Below, piece after piece: positions 1 to 9,860 of a DNA stretch of 64,000 bases. Under the pieces are notes generated by a model. The model saw only the letters and a program-made list of their open reading frames with translations. It made no database searches and was not told where the DNA came from. Within the stretch, counting starts at the first letter, position 1, and each line of letters begins with the position of its first letter. The translations under genes were made by a program, and so were the position numbers. Source of the stretch: Pseudomonas iridis (GTDB taxonomy: Bacteria > Pseudomonadota > Gammaproteobacteria > Pseudomonadales > Pseudomonadaceae); the NCBI RefSeq assembly GCF_017980685.1, contig NZ_JACXXO010000002.1, positions 496,001 to 560,000 of the forward strand, given 5' to 3'.

Positions 1-40
1 CGGTGGGGATTGCCAGCGCTTTTTTAGACAACATCAATCT

Positions 41-132
41 CTGTGGGAGCGAGCCTGCTCGCGAAAGCGTCATGGCAATTGACATTGATATTGAATGTGA
101 CGGCCTTTTCGCGAGCAGGCTCGCTCCCACAG
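41..132. repeat. REPIN (paired inverted REP units)
   Basis: Two REP units face each other (GTGGGAGCGAGCCTGCTCG on the left, its inverse on the right) around a short spacer. It lies just downstream of the LysR gene stop. The same element recurs about twenty times in this window, almost always between genes. Confidence 0.9.
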
Positions 133-143
133 TTTGGATATGA

Positions 144-1046
144 TCAGGCAATGGGACTGTCGATCTGCTCCAGCATCCACTTCACAAAATCCCTCACCTT
201 GGGCACTTCCGCAGAGTGTTCCGGGTAGGCCAGGTAATAGGCGTCGGTGCTGGGCATTGCATGCTGCCAGGGAATGACCAGTTTGCCGTCGGCCAATTCT
301 TCTTCCACCAGAAACCGTGGCAGCAGCGCTACACCGCAGCCGACCTGTGCGGCGCGGATGCACATGTAAAAGGTTTCAAAACGCGGGCCGTGGTAGCTGT
401 GTTCGGTCTGATGCCCCTGACTGTCGAACCAGTCGTGCCAGGCCTGTGGGCGCGAGGCATTCTGCAGCAGCACCAGATCGGTGAGTTGCGTCGGATCGGT
501 GAAAGGCTGGTCGGGCAGGCTGCCGGGCGCGCACACCGGCACAAGCTCTTCGCCGAACAGCTTCAGGCATTCAGTCCCCGGGCGTGAGCCTTGGCCGAAA
601 TAGAACGCCAGATCGCTGCGCCCTTGCAGCAAATCGTCGGCCTCCTGCTCGTTGCACAGGTCCAGATGGATCGACGGATGGCGCAAGCGCCAGCCTTTCA
701 GGCGGGGTACCAGCCAGCGGGCGCCGAAGGTCGAAGGCGTGGAGACCCGCAGGACTTCGGTTTCACCGCCGTAGGAACGCAGGTAATGGGTCGACATCTC
801 TACCTGCGTGAGGATTTTTCTGACCTCCACCAAGTACAAATCCCCGGCCGGGGTCATCTGCAAACGCCGACGTATCCGGCGGAACAATAAGTGCTGCAAC
901 AATTCCTCTAGCTGCGCGACCTGTTTGCTGACGGCGCTTTGGGTGAGGTTCAGTTCCTCGGCGGCCCGGGTGAAACTCAGGTGCCGGGTCACGGCCTCGA
1001 AGCACTGCAATGCAGTGATCGAAGGCAAGTGGCGTTTGTTCAGCAT
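144..1046 (-). CDS. LysR-family transcriptional regulator
   Basis: This is a 300-residue LysR-type regulator beginning MLNKRHLPSITALQCF. The N-terminal winged helix-turn-helix spans roughly residues 5-65 (AAEELNLTQSAVSKQVAQLE is the recognition region), and a GcvA-like substrate-binding domain follows. I chose the ATG at 1046 because the longer upstream reading frame runs into the amaB promoter region and shows no family similarity. It is transcribed divergently from the aldehyde dehydrogenase and pipecolate oxidase genes, which suggests that it controls them, with a lysine-derived intermediate as possible effector. The position supports that role but the effector is inference. The length is normal for the family. 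Confidence 0.9.
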   Translation of the reverse strand: MLNKRHLPSITALQCFEAVTRHLSFTRAAEELNLTQSAVSKQVAQLEELLQHLLFRRIRRRLQMTPAGDLYLVEVRKILTQVEMSTHYLRSYGGETEVLRVSTPSTFGARWLVPRLKGWRLRHPSIHLDLCNEQEADDLLQGRSDLAFYFGQGSRPGTECLKLFGEELVPVCAPGSLPDQPFTDPTQLTDLVLLQNASRPQAWHDWFDSQGHQTEHSYHGPRFETFYMCIRAAQVGCGVALLPRFLVEEELADGKLVIPWQHAMPSTDAYYLAYPEHSAEVPKVRDFVKWMLEQIDSPIA

Positions 1047-1209
1047 GGCCGATCCTTTTCTTGTCTTTCTATGCGCAGCATGAATAAACGGAATGATATC
1101 TCGCGTAAAGGTCGTTTGTTGCCTCGCCGTACTGACGCTACAACTAAAGGCCTGCCCGGTCGTGAAAAACCGACCGCACACATTCAGTTTTTTGCTTGAG
1201 GAGTGACCC
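1047..1209. promoter_or_regulatory. Divergent lysR / amaB intergenic promoter region
   Basis: This 163 bp gap lies between two divergent starts and must carry both promoters and probably the LysR site. I see no single convincing T-N11-A palindrome. The strong GAGGAG before the ATG at 1210 fixes the amaB start. Confidence 0.5.
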
Positions 1210-2700
1210 ATGGTTGCCGCATTGCTTGATCGTCTTGGTGTGAACCCGGCCCTTTATCAGAACGGCAAAGTGCCGGTGCATTCGCCGATCGACGGCAGCC
1301 GCATTGCCGCCGTCAACTGGGAAGGCCCGGCCGAAGTCGAGCAGCACATCAGTCGCGCAGATCATGCGTTCGAAGCGTGGCGCAAGGTGCCGGCCCCGCG
1401 CCGCGGCGAACTGGTGCGCCAATTCGGCGAAGTGTTGCGCGAGTACAAAGCCGATCTCGGCGAGCTGGTGTCGTGGGAGGCGGGCAAGATCACTCAGGAG
1501 GGCTTGGGTGAAGTGCAGGAGATGATCGACATCTGTGACTTCGCCGTCGGCCTGTCCCGCCAACTGTACGGCTTGACCATCGCCTCCGAGCGCCCGGGCC
1601 ACCACATGCGTGAAACCTGGCATCCACTGGGCGTGGTCGGCGTCATCAGCGCCTTTAACTTCCCGGTTGCCGTGTGGGCGTGGAACACCACGCTGGCGCT
1701 GGTCTGCGGCAACCCGGTGGTGTGGAAACCCTCGGAGAAAACCCCGCTGACGGCGCTGGCCTGTCAGGCGCTGTTTGACCGCGTGGTGAAGAATTTCAGC
1801 GATGCTCCGGCGAGTCTCTGCCAAGTGATCATCGGTGGCCGTGACGCCGGTGAGGCGCTGGTCGATGACCCGCGAGTGGCGCTGATCAGTGCGACCGGCA
1901 GCACCCGCATGGGCCGCGAAGTAGCGCCGAAAGTCGCCGCGCGTTTCGCGCGCAGCATTCTCGAACTGGGCGGCAACAACGCGATGATCCTCGGTCCGAG
2001 TGCCGACCTCGACATGGCCGTGCGCGCAATCCTGTTCAGCGCGGTCGGCACTGCTGGCCAGCGTTGCACCACGTTGCGTCGCTTGATTGCCCACGAGTCG
2101 GTGAAGGAAGAAATCGTCACTCGCCTCAAGGCTGCGTACGCGAAAGTGCGTATCGGCCATCCGCTGGAAGGCAATCTGATCGGCCCGCTGATCGATAAAC
2201 ACAGCTTCGAAAACATGCAGGATGCGCTGGAGCAGGCGTTGAGCGAGGGGGGGCGGGTGTTCGGCGGCAAGCGTCAATTGCAGGATCAATTCCCCAATGC
2301 TTACTACGTCTCGCCAGCGATTGTTGAAATGCCGGAGCAGAGCGACGTGGTCTGCAGCGAGACCTTCGCGCCGATCCTGTACGTGGTCGGCTATAGCGAT
2401 TTCGAGGAAGCGCTGCGCCTGAACAACGCTGTGCCGCAAGGCCTGTCATCGTGCATTTTCACCACGGATGTGCGCGAGGCCGAACGGTTCATGTCGGCGG
2501 TCGGCAGCGACTGTGGCATCGCCAACGTCAATATCGGCCCGAGCGGCGCGGAAATCGGCGGCGCGTTCGGTGGCGAGAAGGAGACCGGTGGCGGTCGTGA
2601 GTCGGGCTCCGATGCCTGGCGCGGGTACATGCGCCGCCAGACCAACACCGTGAACTACTCACTGGAGTTGCCGCTGGCGCAGGGCATTACGTTCGACTGA
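1210..2700 (+). CDS. amaB: L-aminoadipate-semialdehyde (piperideine-6-carboxylate) dehydrogenase
   Basis: This 496-residue enzyme is an ALDH7/antiquitin-type aldehyde dehydrogenase. It should oxidise 2-aminoadipate semialdehyde to 2-aminoadipate in lysine catabolism through pipecolate. The catalytic pair is visible: Glu252 in LELGGNN and the nucleophile Cys286 in GQRC. The NAD-binding region carries the typical FNFPVAVWAWN and WKPSEKTPL motifs. GAGGAG precedes the ATG by a good distance. The gene downstream, after a REPIN, encodes an L-pipecolate-oxidase-like protein, the amaB-amaA arrangement known from P. putida. The specific assignment rests on family resemblance plus this neighbour. A general ALDH role is certain. 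Confidence 0.92.
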   Translation: MVAALLDRLGVNPALYQNGKVPVHSPIDGSRIAAVNWEGPAEVEQHISRADHAFEAWRKVPAPRRGELVRQFGEVLREYKADLGELVSWEAGKITQEGLGEVQEMIDICDFAVGLSRQLYGLTIASERPGHHMRETWHPLGVVGVISAFNFPVAVWAWNTTLALVCGNPVVWKPSEKTPLTALACQALFDRVVKNFSDAPASLCQVIIGGRDAGEALVDDPRVALISATGSTRMGREVAPKVAARFARSILELGGNNAMILGPSADLDMAVRAILFSAVGTAGQRCTTLRRLIAHESVKEEIVTRLKAAYAKVRIGHPLEGNLIGPLIDKHSFENMQDALEQALSEGGRVFGGKRQLQDQFPNAYYVSPAIVEMPEQSDVVCSETFAPILYVVGYSDFEEALRLNNAVPQGLSSCIFTTDVREAERFMSAVGSDCGIANVNIGPSGAEIGGAFGGEKETGGGRESGSDAWRGYMRRQTNTVNYSLELPLAQGITFD

Positions 2701-2719
2701 TATCAGGGCGGCTCTTTCC

Positions 2720-2812
2720 CTGTGGGAGCGAGCCTGCTCGCGAAGACCATGAGTCAGTCGACATCAATGTTGGCTGAAACGCCGCTTTCGCGAGCAGGCT
2801 CGCTCCCACAGG
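2720..2812. repeat. REPIN between amaB and amaA
   Basis: Paired inverted REP units of the GAGCCTGCTCGCGAA type lie between two co-oriented genes. In this position the hairpins could separate the mRNA levels of the two genes. That effect is inferred. Confidence 0.9.
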
Positions 2813-2852
2813 ATCAGCAGTGTGTTTGGCAGGTTTCTGTTGGAGTCTGGCA

Positions 2853-4136
2853 ATGCCGTTACGCGAAGAATGTCTGTGGGAAAAGCTCACGCCACTGAGG
2901 CCCGATAACACGGCGCTCAAGGGTGAGGTCAAGGTTGATGTCTGCGTGATCGGCGCCGGGTTTACCGGGTTGTCGGCGGCATTGCATCTGTTGGAAAAAG
3001 GCAAAACCGTCTGCGTGCTGGAAGCTCATCGTGCCGGTCACGGCGGCTCCGGGCGCAATGTCGGGCTGGTCAACGCCGGTATGTGGATCCCGCCGGACGA
3101 GATCGAAGCCGGTTTCGGCGAGGCGGTCGGCAGCCAGCTCAACCGCATGCTCGGGGCAGCGCCTTCACTGGTGTTCAGCCTTGTGGATAAGTACAACATC
3201 GATTGCCAGCTACGCCGCGAAGGCACGCTGCACATGGCGCACAACGCCAAGGGCGAGGCGGATCTGCGCAGTCGTGAGCAACAATGGAAACGCCGCGGCG
3301 CACCGGTCGAATTACTGACCGGCAAGGCCTGTGAACAAGCCACCGGTACGCAGAAAATCGCCGCCGCCCTGCTTGATCGTCGCGCCGGCACGCTCAATCC
3401 GATGGCCTATGTCACCGGTCTGGCGAATGCCGTGATCAGCCTCGGTGGGCAGATGTTTGATCATTCTCCGGTCACTCGACTTGAGCGCGTGGGGCAACAA
3501 TGGTCAGTGCAGACCGAGCACGGTTCGGTGCTGGCCGAGCAAGTGGTGATCGCCTCCAATGCCTATACCGAAGGCGACTGGACCGAACTCAAGCGCAACT
3601 TCTTCCCCGGTTACTACTATCAGGTCGCCTCGGTGCCACTGACCGAAGATGCCGCGCAGGACATTCTGCCGGGCGGGCAGGGGTCGTGGGATACGCGGCA
3701 AGTGTTGAGCAGCATTCGCCGCGACAAAGAAGGGCGGTTGTTGCTCGGCAGTCTCGGCAACGGCAATCAGAAACCGGTCTGGTTTCTCAAGGCCTGGGCC
3801 GATCGGGTGCAACAGCATTATTTCCCCAATCTGAAACCTGTCGAATGGGAATGCACCTGGACAGGGCGTATTGCGTTCACGCCCGATCACTTGATGCGCC
3901 TGTTCGAACCGGCGCCCGGTCTGGTCGCCGTCACCGGTTATAACGGCCGTGGCGTGACGACCGGCACCGTGGTGGGTAAGGCCTTCGCCGATTACCTGTG
4001 TAATGGCAATCCTCAGGCCCTGCCAATTCCCTTTGCACCGATGCAGCCGCTGGCAGGCGTGGGATTGCGCAGTTGTCTCTACGAGGCCGGGTTTTCGCTG
4101 TATCACGCGGGCCAGTGCCTGCGCATCGTCATCTGA
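2853..4136 (+). CDS. amaA: L-pipecolate oxidase, FAD-dependent
   Basis: This 427-residue enzyme is a DAO/GlpD-like flavoprotein. The dinucleotide-binding GxGxxG lies near the start (VCVIGAGFTGLSAAL, about residues 30-45), followed by the substrate-face motif GGSGRNVGLVNAG. It should oxidise L-pipecolate to piperideine-6-carboxylate, the substrate of the preceding dehydrogenase. I chose the ATG at 2853 (MPLREECLWEKL) because the protein family begins there and a TGGAGTC-like ribosome site precedes it. The gene probably belongs to the amaB unit despite the REPIN between them. Substrate specificity is inferred from family and neighbour. Confidence 0.88.
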   Translation: MPLREECLWEKLTPLRPDNTALKGEVKVDVCVIGAGFTGLSAALHLLEKGKTVCVLEAHRAGHGGSGRNVGLVNAGMWIPPDEIEAGFGEAVGSQLNRMLGAAPSLVFSLVDKYNIDCQLRREGTLHMAHNAKGEADLRSREQQWKRRGAPVELLTGKACEQATGTQKIAAALLDRRAGTLNPMAYVTGLANAVISLGGQMFDHSPVTRLERVGQQWSVQTEHGSVLAEQVVIASNAYTEGDWTELKRNFFPGYYYQVASVPLTEDAAQDILPGGQGSWDTRQVLSSIRRDKEGRLLLGSLGNGNQKPVWFLKAWADRVQQHYFPNLKPVEWECTWTGRIAFTPDHLMRLFEPAPGLVAVTGYNGRGVTTGTVVGKAFADYLCNGNPQALPIPFAPMQPLAGVGLRSCLYEAGFSLYHAGQCLRIVI

Positions 4137-4193
4137 TTGTTGAAATATGTTGCGTGGAGCGGCGCTTTTTCGCTTAGCGACTAGCCTGTAATG

Positions 4194-4217
4194 GTGCGGG
4201 TTGTAGCAGTCCCGCAC
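4194..4217. other. Hairpin downstream of amaA
   Basis: GTGCGGG and CCCGCAC form a perfect 7 bp stem with a 10 nt loop. No T-run follows, so it is not a clear intrinsic terminator. It may stabilise the amaA mRNA end or mark a weak terminator. Confidence 0.4.
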
Positions 4218-4256
4218 CAGCAGTGTGCAGTTCGGTGACGCGGGCTGTTACAGGCT

Positions 4257-4355
4257 GGTTGCACGTCGATTGATGCCGCGGTTGCAATGATGGCGCGAGC
4301 GGGTTGCGCCTGAAGAAATAAATGGTTTCACCTTCCGCGGTTTAGACGGTTGCAC
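4257..4355 (+). promoter_or_regulatory. Five phased GGTTGCA-like direct repeats upstream of braC
   Basis: Copies start at 4257 (GGTTGCAC), 4280 (GGTTGCAA), 4302 (GGTTGCGC), 4324 (GGTTTCAC) and 4348 (GGTTGCAC). The spacing is 23, 22, 22 and 24 bp, about two helical turns, so all would lie on nearly the same DNA face. The array ends about 70 bp before the sigma-54 promoter at 4428, where enhancer sites for a sigma-54 activator are expected. The binding protein is unknown. Confidence 0.6.
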
Positions 4356-4427
4356 GCCCAATGAAAATGGGAACGAAACAGTCGAAATAACAAGAAAGCA
4401 GCGACTTTTTGAAGAATAAAAAACCGA

Positions 4428-4443
4428 TGGCACGGCCCTTGCT
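4428..4443 (+). promoter_or_regulatory. Sigma-54 (RpoN) promoter for braC operon
   Basis: TGGCACGGCCCTTGCT matches the -24/-12 consensus TGGCAC-N5-TTGCW exactly, with the required spacing. The predicted start is near 4454, giving a leader of about 50 nt before the braC ATG at 4505. Confidence 0.85.
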
Positions 4444-4504
4444 CTGAGCATCAGGAGAAGTGAAGTCGCAGTGCCAACTAAAAAAAACCTTGGAGCACCA
4501 CCTC

Positions 4505-5638
4505 ATGTCCCAGACGTTTTACAAGAAAGGCTTTCTGGCCCTCGCAGTAGCTACTGCGTTGGGTGTTTCTGCGTTTGCTCAAGCTGATGTGAAAATCGGT
4601 GTAGCGGGACCAATGACCGGCGCCAACGCGGCATTTGGCGAGCAGTACATGAAGGGGGCACAGGCAGCGGCTGATGCGGTCAACGCAGCAGGCGGCGTCA
4701 ACGGGGAGAAAATCGTACTGGTCAAGGGCGATGACGCCTGCGAACCGAAGCAGGCCGTGACGGTCGCCAAGGACCTCACCAACCAGAAAGTTGCCGGCGT
4801 GGTCGGTCACTTCTGCTCCTCTTCGACCATTCCAGCGTCGGAAATCTATGACGAAGCGGGCATCATCGCGATCACCCCGGGTTCCACCAACCCGCAAGTG
4901 ACCGAGCGCGGCCTGAGCGCCATGTTCCGTATGTGCGGCCGTGACGACCAGCAAGGCATCGTTGCCGGCGATTACATCGTCGACGTGCTCAAGGGCAAGA
5001 AAGTCGTCGTGCTGCACGACAAAGACACCTACGGTCAGGGCCTGGCCGATGCCACCAAGGCCCAACTGGTCAAGCGCGGCGTGACCCCGGTGCTGTACGA
5101 AGGCCTGACCCGTGGTGAAAAAGACTTCAGCACCATCGTCACCAAAATCCGCGGCGCTGGCGCCGACGTTGTCTACTTCGGTGGTCTGCACCCGGAAGCC
5201 GGTCCACTGGTTCGTCAACTGCGTGAGCAAGGCCTCAAAGACGTCAAGTTCATGTCCGATGACGGCATCGTTACCGACGAACTGGTGACCACCGCTGGCG
5301 GCCCGCAATTCGTCGATGGCGTGCTGATGACCTTCGGCGCCGACCCTCGCATGCTGCCCGACAGCAAGGCTGTGGTAGATGCCTTCCGCAAGGCTGGCAC
5401 CGAGCCTGAAGGCTACACCCTGTACGCCTACGCTTCGGTTCAGACCCTGGCCGCCGCTTTCAACGGCGCCAAATCCAACAGCGGTGAAAAAGCCGCCGAG
5501 TGGCTGAAGAAAAACCCGGTAAAAACCGTCATGGGCGAGAAAGCCTGGGACTCCAAGGGCGACCTGAAAGTCTCCGACTACGTGGTTTACCAGTGGGACA
5601 AGGACGGCAAATACCACCAGCTGGAAAAACAGAAGTAA
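4505..5638 (+). CDS. braC: Branched-chain amino acid ABC transporter, periplasmic binding protein
   Basis: This 377-residue protein is a type I periplasmic binding protein of the LivJ/BraC family. A cleavable signal peptide (about residues 1-27, ending FAQA) precedes the mature start ADVKIGVAGPMTGANAAFG, the classic Leu/Ile/Val-binding onset. I used the ATG at 4505 because TTGGAG precedes it and the signal peptide begins there. It is the first gene of braCDEFG and is likely expressed most. A REPIN follows it, as often happens between a binding-protein gene and its permease genes. The sigma-54 promoter and the repeat array upstream suggest activator-dependent, probably nitrogen-linked, expression. 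Confidence 0.95.
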   Translation: MSQTFYKKGFLALAVATALGVSAFAQADVKIGVAGPMTGANAAFGEQYMKGAQAAADAVNAAGGVNGEKIVLVKGDDACEPKQAVTVAKDLTNQKVAGVVGHFCSSSTIPASEIYDEAGIIAITPGSTNPQVTERGLSAMFRMCGRDDQQGIVAGDYIVDVLKGKKVVVLHDKDTYGQGLADATKAQLVKRGVTPVLYEGLTRGEKDFSTIVTKIRGAGADVVYFGGLHPEAGPLVRQLREQGLKDVKFMSDDGIVTDELVTTAGGPQFVDGVLMTFGADPRMLPDSKAVVDAFRKAGTEPEGYTLYAYASVQTLAAAFNGAKSNSGEKAAEWLKKNPVKTVMGEKAWDSKGDLKVSDYVVYQWDKDGKYHQLEKQK

Positions 5639-5671
5639 GGGCTGACGCGACCGTTTGAACTCCGCAAATCC

Positions 5672-5763
5672 CTGTGGGAGCGGGCTTGCCCGCGATGGCG
5701 TTCGTTCAGTCGACACACATGTTGGCTGATCCACCGCAATCGCTGGCAAGCCAGCTCCCACAG
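5672..5763. repeat. Chimeric REPIN between braC and braD
   Basis: The left unit is the GGGCTTGCCCGCGA type, while the right unit is the inverse of the GCTGGCTTGCCAGCGA type. The two arms therefore come from different REP sequence classes. It lies between the binding-protein gene and the permease genes. Confidence 0.85.
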
Positions 5764-5869
5764 GGAAATGTGGATGTCTGGCGGACAGCGGTTCCGACGT
5801 AATTCTGTATTTTTCCTAGAAGGACCGCACATCAACGATGTGCAGGTCCTCACTGCGTGAGATTGCGTT

Positions 5870-6784
<915 letters not shown>

Positions 6785-6787
6785 GCG

Positions 6788-8089
6788 ATGTCTTCAACCA
6801 CCAAAAAATCCATTGATGTCAAAAAAAGCCTGGTTGAGGCGATTCTGGCCGGCCTGATTGCCTTGATTGTTTTCGGGCCGATCGTCGGTGTCGTACTCGA
6901 CGGTTACAGCTTCAACCTTGAAATGACCCGCGTGGCCTGGATCATTGCCATCGTCATGGCCGGCCGCTTTGCCCTCAGCCTTTTTCTGCAAACGCCCAAG
7001 GGCTTGAAGATTCTCGACGGATTCGAGAGCGCCGGGTCAGGTGTGCATGTATTGCCCGCCGATCACAAATCAAGCCTGCGCTGGATTATCCCGCTGGTAG
7101 TTCTGCTGGCCGTGGCCGTGCCCTTCTTCTCCAACTCGTACCTGCTGGGCGTGGTCATCCTCGGGTTGATCTACGTGCTGTTGGGGCTGGGGCTGAACAT
7201 TGTGGTTGGCCTAGCCGGCTTGCTCGACCTCGGTTACGTGGCGTTCTACGCCATCGGCGCCTACGGTCTGGCGCTCGGTTATCAATATCTCGGTTTGGGT
7301 TTCTGGACGGTGCTGCCGCTGGCGGCGATCACTGCGGGGCTTGCCGGCTGCATCCTCGGTTTCCCGGTGCTGCGCCTGCATGGCGACTATCTGGCGATCG
7401 TGACCCTGGGTTTCGGTGAGATCATTCGTCTGGTCCTCAACAACTGGCTGTCCCTGACCGGCGGCCCGAACGGCATGGCGGCGCCGCTGCCGACGTTCTT
7501 CGGTCTGGAACTCGGCAAGCGCGCGAAGGATGGCGGGGTGCCGTTTCATGAGTACTTCGGTATCGCCTACAACCCGGACGTGAAGTACTACTTCATCTAC
7601 GCGGTGCTGTTCCTCGTGGTGCTGGCCGTGCTGTACATCAAGCATCGACTGGTGAAGATGCCGGTCGGTCGCGCTTGGGAAGCCTTGCGTGAAGATGAAA
7701 TCGCCTGCCGCTCGATGGGCCTCAACCACGTCCTGGTCAAGCTTTCGGCCTTCACCATCGGCGCGTCGACGGCGGGTCTGGCGGGTGTGTTCTTCGCGAC
7801 TTATCAGGGCTTCGTCAACCCGACCTCGTTTACGTTCTTCGAATCGGCCCTGATCCTCGCCATCGTTGTGCTCGGCGGCATGGGCTCGACCATCGGTGTG
7901 GTGATTGCAGCGTTTGTGCTGACCGTCGCCCCGGAACTGCTGCGCGGGTTTGCTGAGTATCGCGTGCTGCTGTTCGGCATTCTGATGGTGTTGATGATGA
8001 TCTGGCGACCACGCGGGTTGATTCGCATCAGCCGTACCGGGGTCAAACCACGCAAAGGTGCCATTCACTACGAGAGGACTGCGCCATGA
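6788..8089 (+). CDS. braE: Branched-chain amino acid ABC transporter, permease
   Basis: This 433-residue protein is a LivM/BraE permease. The N-terminal extension (about 100 residues with two hydrophobic segments) before the conserved core is usual for proteobacterial LivM. The core includes LNIVVGLAGLLDLGYVAFYAIGA (residues about 137-159), and the ATPase-contact loop is MPVGRAWEALREDEIACRSMG. The last codons overlap the braF ATG by four bases (ATGA), so translation is probably coupled. Confidence 0.95.
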   Translation: MSSTTKKSIDVKKSLVEAILAGLIALIVFGPIVGVVLDGYSFNLEMTRVAWIIAIVMAGRFALSLFLQTPKGLKILDGFESAGSGVHVLPADHKSSLRWIIPLVVLLAVAVPFFSNSYLLGVVILGLIYVLLGLGLNIVVGLAGLLDLGYVAFYAIGAYGLALGYQYLGLGFWTVLPLAAITAGLAGCILGFPVLRLHGDYLAIVTLGFGEIIRLVLNNWLSLTGGPNGMAAPLPTFFGLELGKRAKDGGVPFHEYFGIAYNPDVKYYFIYAVLFLVVLAVLYIKHRLVKMPVGRAWEALREDEIACRSMGLNHVLVKLSAFTIGASTAGLAGVFFATYQGFVNPTSFTFFESALILAIVVLGGMGSTIGVVIAAFVLTVAPELLRGFAEYRVLLFGILMVLMMIWRPRGLIRISRTGVKPRKGAIHYERTAP

Positions 8090-8958
8090 GTGAAGTCGTA
8101 CTCTCTGTTGAAAAACTGATGATGCATTTCGGTGGCATCAAGGCGTTGAGCGATGTCAGCCTGAAGGTCAAACGCAACTCGATCTTCGCCCTGATCGGCC
8201 CCAATGGTGCCGGCAAGACCACGGTGTTCAACTGCCTGACCGGTTTCTACAAGGCGTCCGGCGGCAAGATCGAACTCAACGTGCGCGGCCAGCAGACCAA
8301 CGTCATCCAGCTATTGGGTGAGTCGTTCAAACCGACCGACTTCGTTTCGCCGAAAAGCTTTCTCAGCCGGGTGTACTACAAGATGTTCGGCGGCACCCAT
8401 CTGGTGAACCGCGCAGGCCTGGCTCGTACCTTCCAGAACATTCGTCTGTTCAAGGAAATGTCCGTGCTGGAAAACCTGCTGGTGGCCCAACACATGTGGG
8501 TCAACCGCAACATGCTCGCCGGCATCCTTAACACCAAGGGCTATCGCAAGGCTGAGAGTGACGCCCTGGATTGCGCGTTCTACTGGCTGGAAGTGGTCGA
8601 TCTGGTCGACTGCGCCAACCGTCTCGCCGGTGAGCTCTCGTACGGCCAGCAACGCCGTCTGGAGATCGCCCGGGCCATGTGCACGCGGCCGCAGATCATC
8701 TGCCTCGACGAACCGGCCGCCGGCCTCAACCCACAAGAAACCGAAGCGCTGAGCGCAATGATCCGGCTGCTGCGCGACGAGCATGATCTGACCGTGGTGC
8801 TGATCGAACACGACATGGGCATGGTAATGAGCATTTCCGACCACATCGTGGTGCTGGACCACGGCATCGTTATCGCTGAGGGGGGACCTGAAGCCATCCG
8901 TAACGACCCGAAAGTGATTGCCGCCTACCTGGGCGCCGACGAAGAGGAGCTGGTATGA
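8086..8958 (+). CDS. braF: Branched-chain amino acid ABC transporter, ATPase
   Basis: This 290-residue ABC ATPase is of the LivG type. Walker A is GPNGAGKT, the signature is LSYGQQRRLEIA and Walker B is IICLDEPAAGLNP with the catalytic Glu. An insert of about 35 residues between Walker A and the Q-loop, typical of LivG, is present. It forms a heterodimer with the next gene product. Overlaps of four bases occur at both ends, so translational coupling across braE-braF-braG is likely. Confidence 0.95.
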   Translation: MSEVVLSVEKLMMHFGGIKALSDVSLKVKRNSIFALIGPNGAGKTTVFNCLTGFYKASGGKIELNVRGQQTNVIQLLGESFKPTDFVSPKSFLSRVYYKMFGGTHLVNRAGLARTFQNIRLFKEMSVLENLLVAQHMWVNRNMLAGILNTKGYRKAESDALDCAFYWLEVVDLVDCANRLAGELSYGQQRRLEIARAMCTRPQIICLDEPAAGLNPQETEALSAMIRLLRDEHDLTVVLIEHDMGMVMSISDHIVVLDHGIVIAEGGPEAIRNDPKVIAAYLGADEEELV

Positions 8959-9671
8959 GCCAACCGATCCTCGAACTGAAAAACCTGGACGTGTTCTACG
9001 GCCCGATCCAGGCACTCAAAGGCGTTTCGTTGCAGATCAATGAAGGGGAAACCGTCAGCCTGATCGGCTCCAATGGCGCGGGTAAATCAACATTGCTGAT
9101 GTCGATCTTCGGCCAGCCCCGTGCGGCAAACGGGCAGATCATTTATCAAGGCGTCGACATTACCCAAAAGTCATCGCACTACATCGCGTCCAACGGCATT
9201 GCGCAGTCGCCGGAAGGACGGCGGGTGTTCCCTGACATGACCGTCGAGGAAAACCTGTTGATGGGCACCATCCCGATTGGCGACAAGTACGCCAAAGAGG
9301 ATATGCAGCGCATGTTCGAGCTATTCCCACGGCTTGAAGAGCGGCGCACGCAGCGGGCGATGACCATGTCCGGCGGTGAACAGCAGATGCTCGCCATTGC
9401 TCGCGCATTGATGAGCCGACCAAAGTTGTTGCTGCTCGATGAACCTAGCCTGGGTCTGGCGCCGATTGTGGTGAAGCAGATCTTCGCGACCCTGCGGGAA
9501 CTGGCCAAAACCGGCATGACGATTTTCCTCGTCGAGCAGAACGCCAACCATGCGTTGAAGCTGTCGGATCGCGCGTACGTGATGGTCAACGGCGAGATTC
9601 GCCTGACGGGCACCGGTAAGGAGTTGCTGGTGAACGAGGAGGTGCGTAACGCCTATCTGGGCGGGCACTGA
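8955..9671 (+). CDS. braG: Branched-chain amino acid ABC transporter, ATPase
   Basis: This 238-residue ABC ATPase is of the LivF type. Walker A is GSNGAGKS, the signature is MSGGEQQMLAIA and Walker B is LLLLDEPSLGLAP, followed by the switch His-equivalent region FLVEQNANHAL. It is the last gene of braCDEFG, and a strong terminator follows 20 nt after the stop. Confidence 0.95.
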   Translation: MSQPILELKNLDVFYGPIQALKGVSLQINEGETVSLIGSNGAGKSTLLMSIFGQPRAANGQIIYQGVDITQKSSHYIASNGIAQSPEGRRVFPDMTVEENLLMGTIPIGDKYAKEDMQRMFELFPRLEERRTQRAMTMSGGEQQMLAIARALMSRPKLLLLDEPSLGLAPIVVKQIFATLRELAKTGMTIFLVEQNANHALKLSDRAYVMVNGEIRLTGTGKELLVNEEVRNAYLGGH

Positions 9672-9689
9672 GTTACATCGTTATGCACA

Positions 9690-9721
9690 AGCCCCGACGC
9701 GCGAGCCTCGGGGCTTTTTTA
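9690..9721 (+). terminator. Rho-independent terminator of the bra operon
   Basis: AGCCCCGA and TCGGGGCT form a perfect 8 bp stem around a 10 nt loop, followed immediately by a run of T. It lies just after the braG stop. Confidence 0.92.
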
Positions 9722-9743
9722 TCCCTGCGATGCACCCCAATCC

Positions 9744-9835
9744 CTGTGGGAGCTGGCTTGCCAGCGATAGCGGTTCACCATTCAGCCAAGGTGTTGTCAG
9801 TGACTCCCCCATCGCTGGCAAGCCAGCTCCCACAG
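9744..9835. repeat. REPIN downstream of bra operon
   Basis: Paired inverted units of the GTGGGAGCTGGCTTGCCAGC class lie directly after the bra terminator. Confidence 0.9.
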
Positions 9836-9860
9836 GTTCCTTGGTGCACTTTGATGAAAT

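Noticed and set aside
1144..2439. Long open frame opposite amaB (about 431 codons)
   Set aside because: This is an antisense shadow of the aldehyde dehydrogenase gene with no recognisable domain and no ribosome site.
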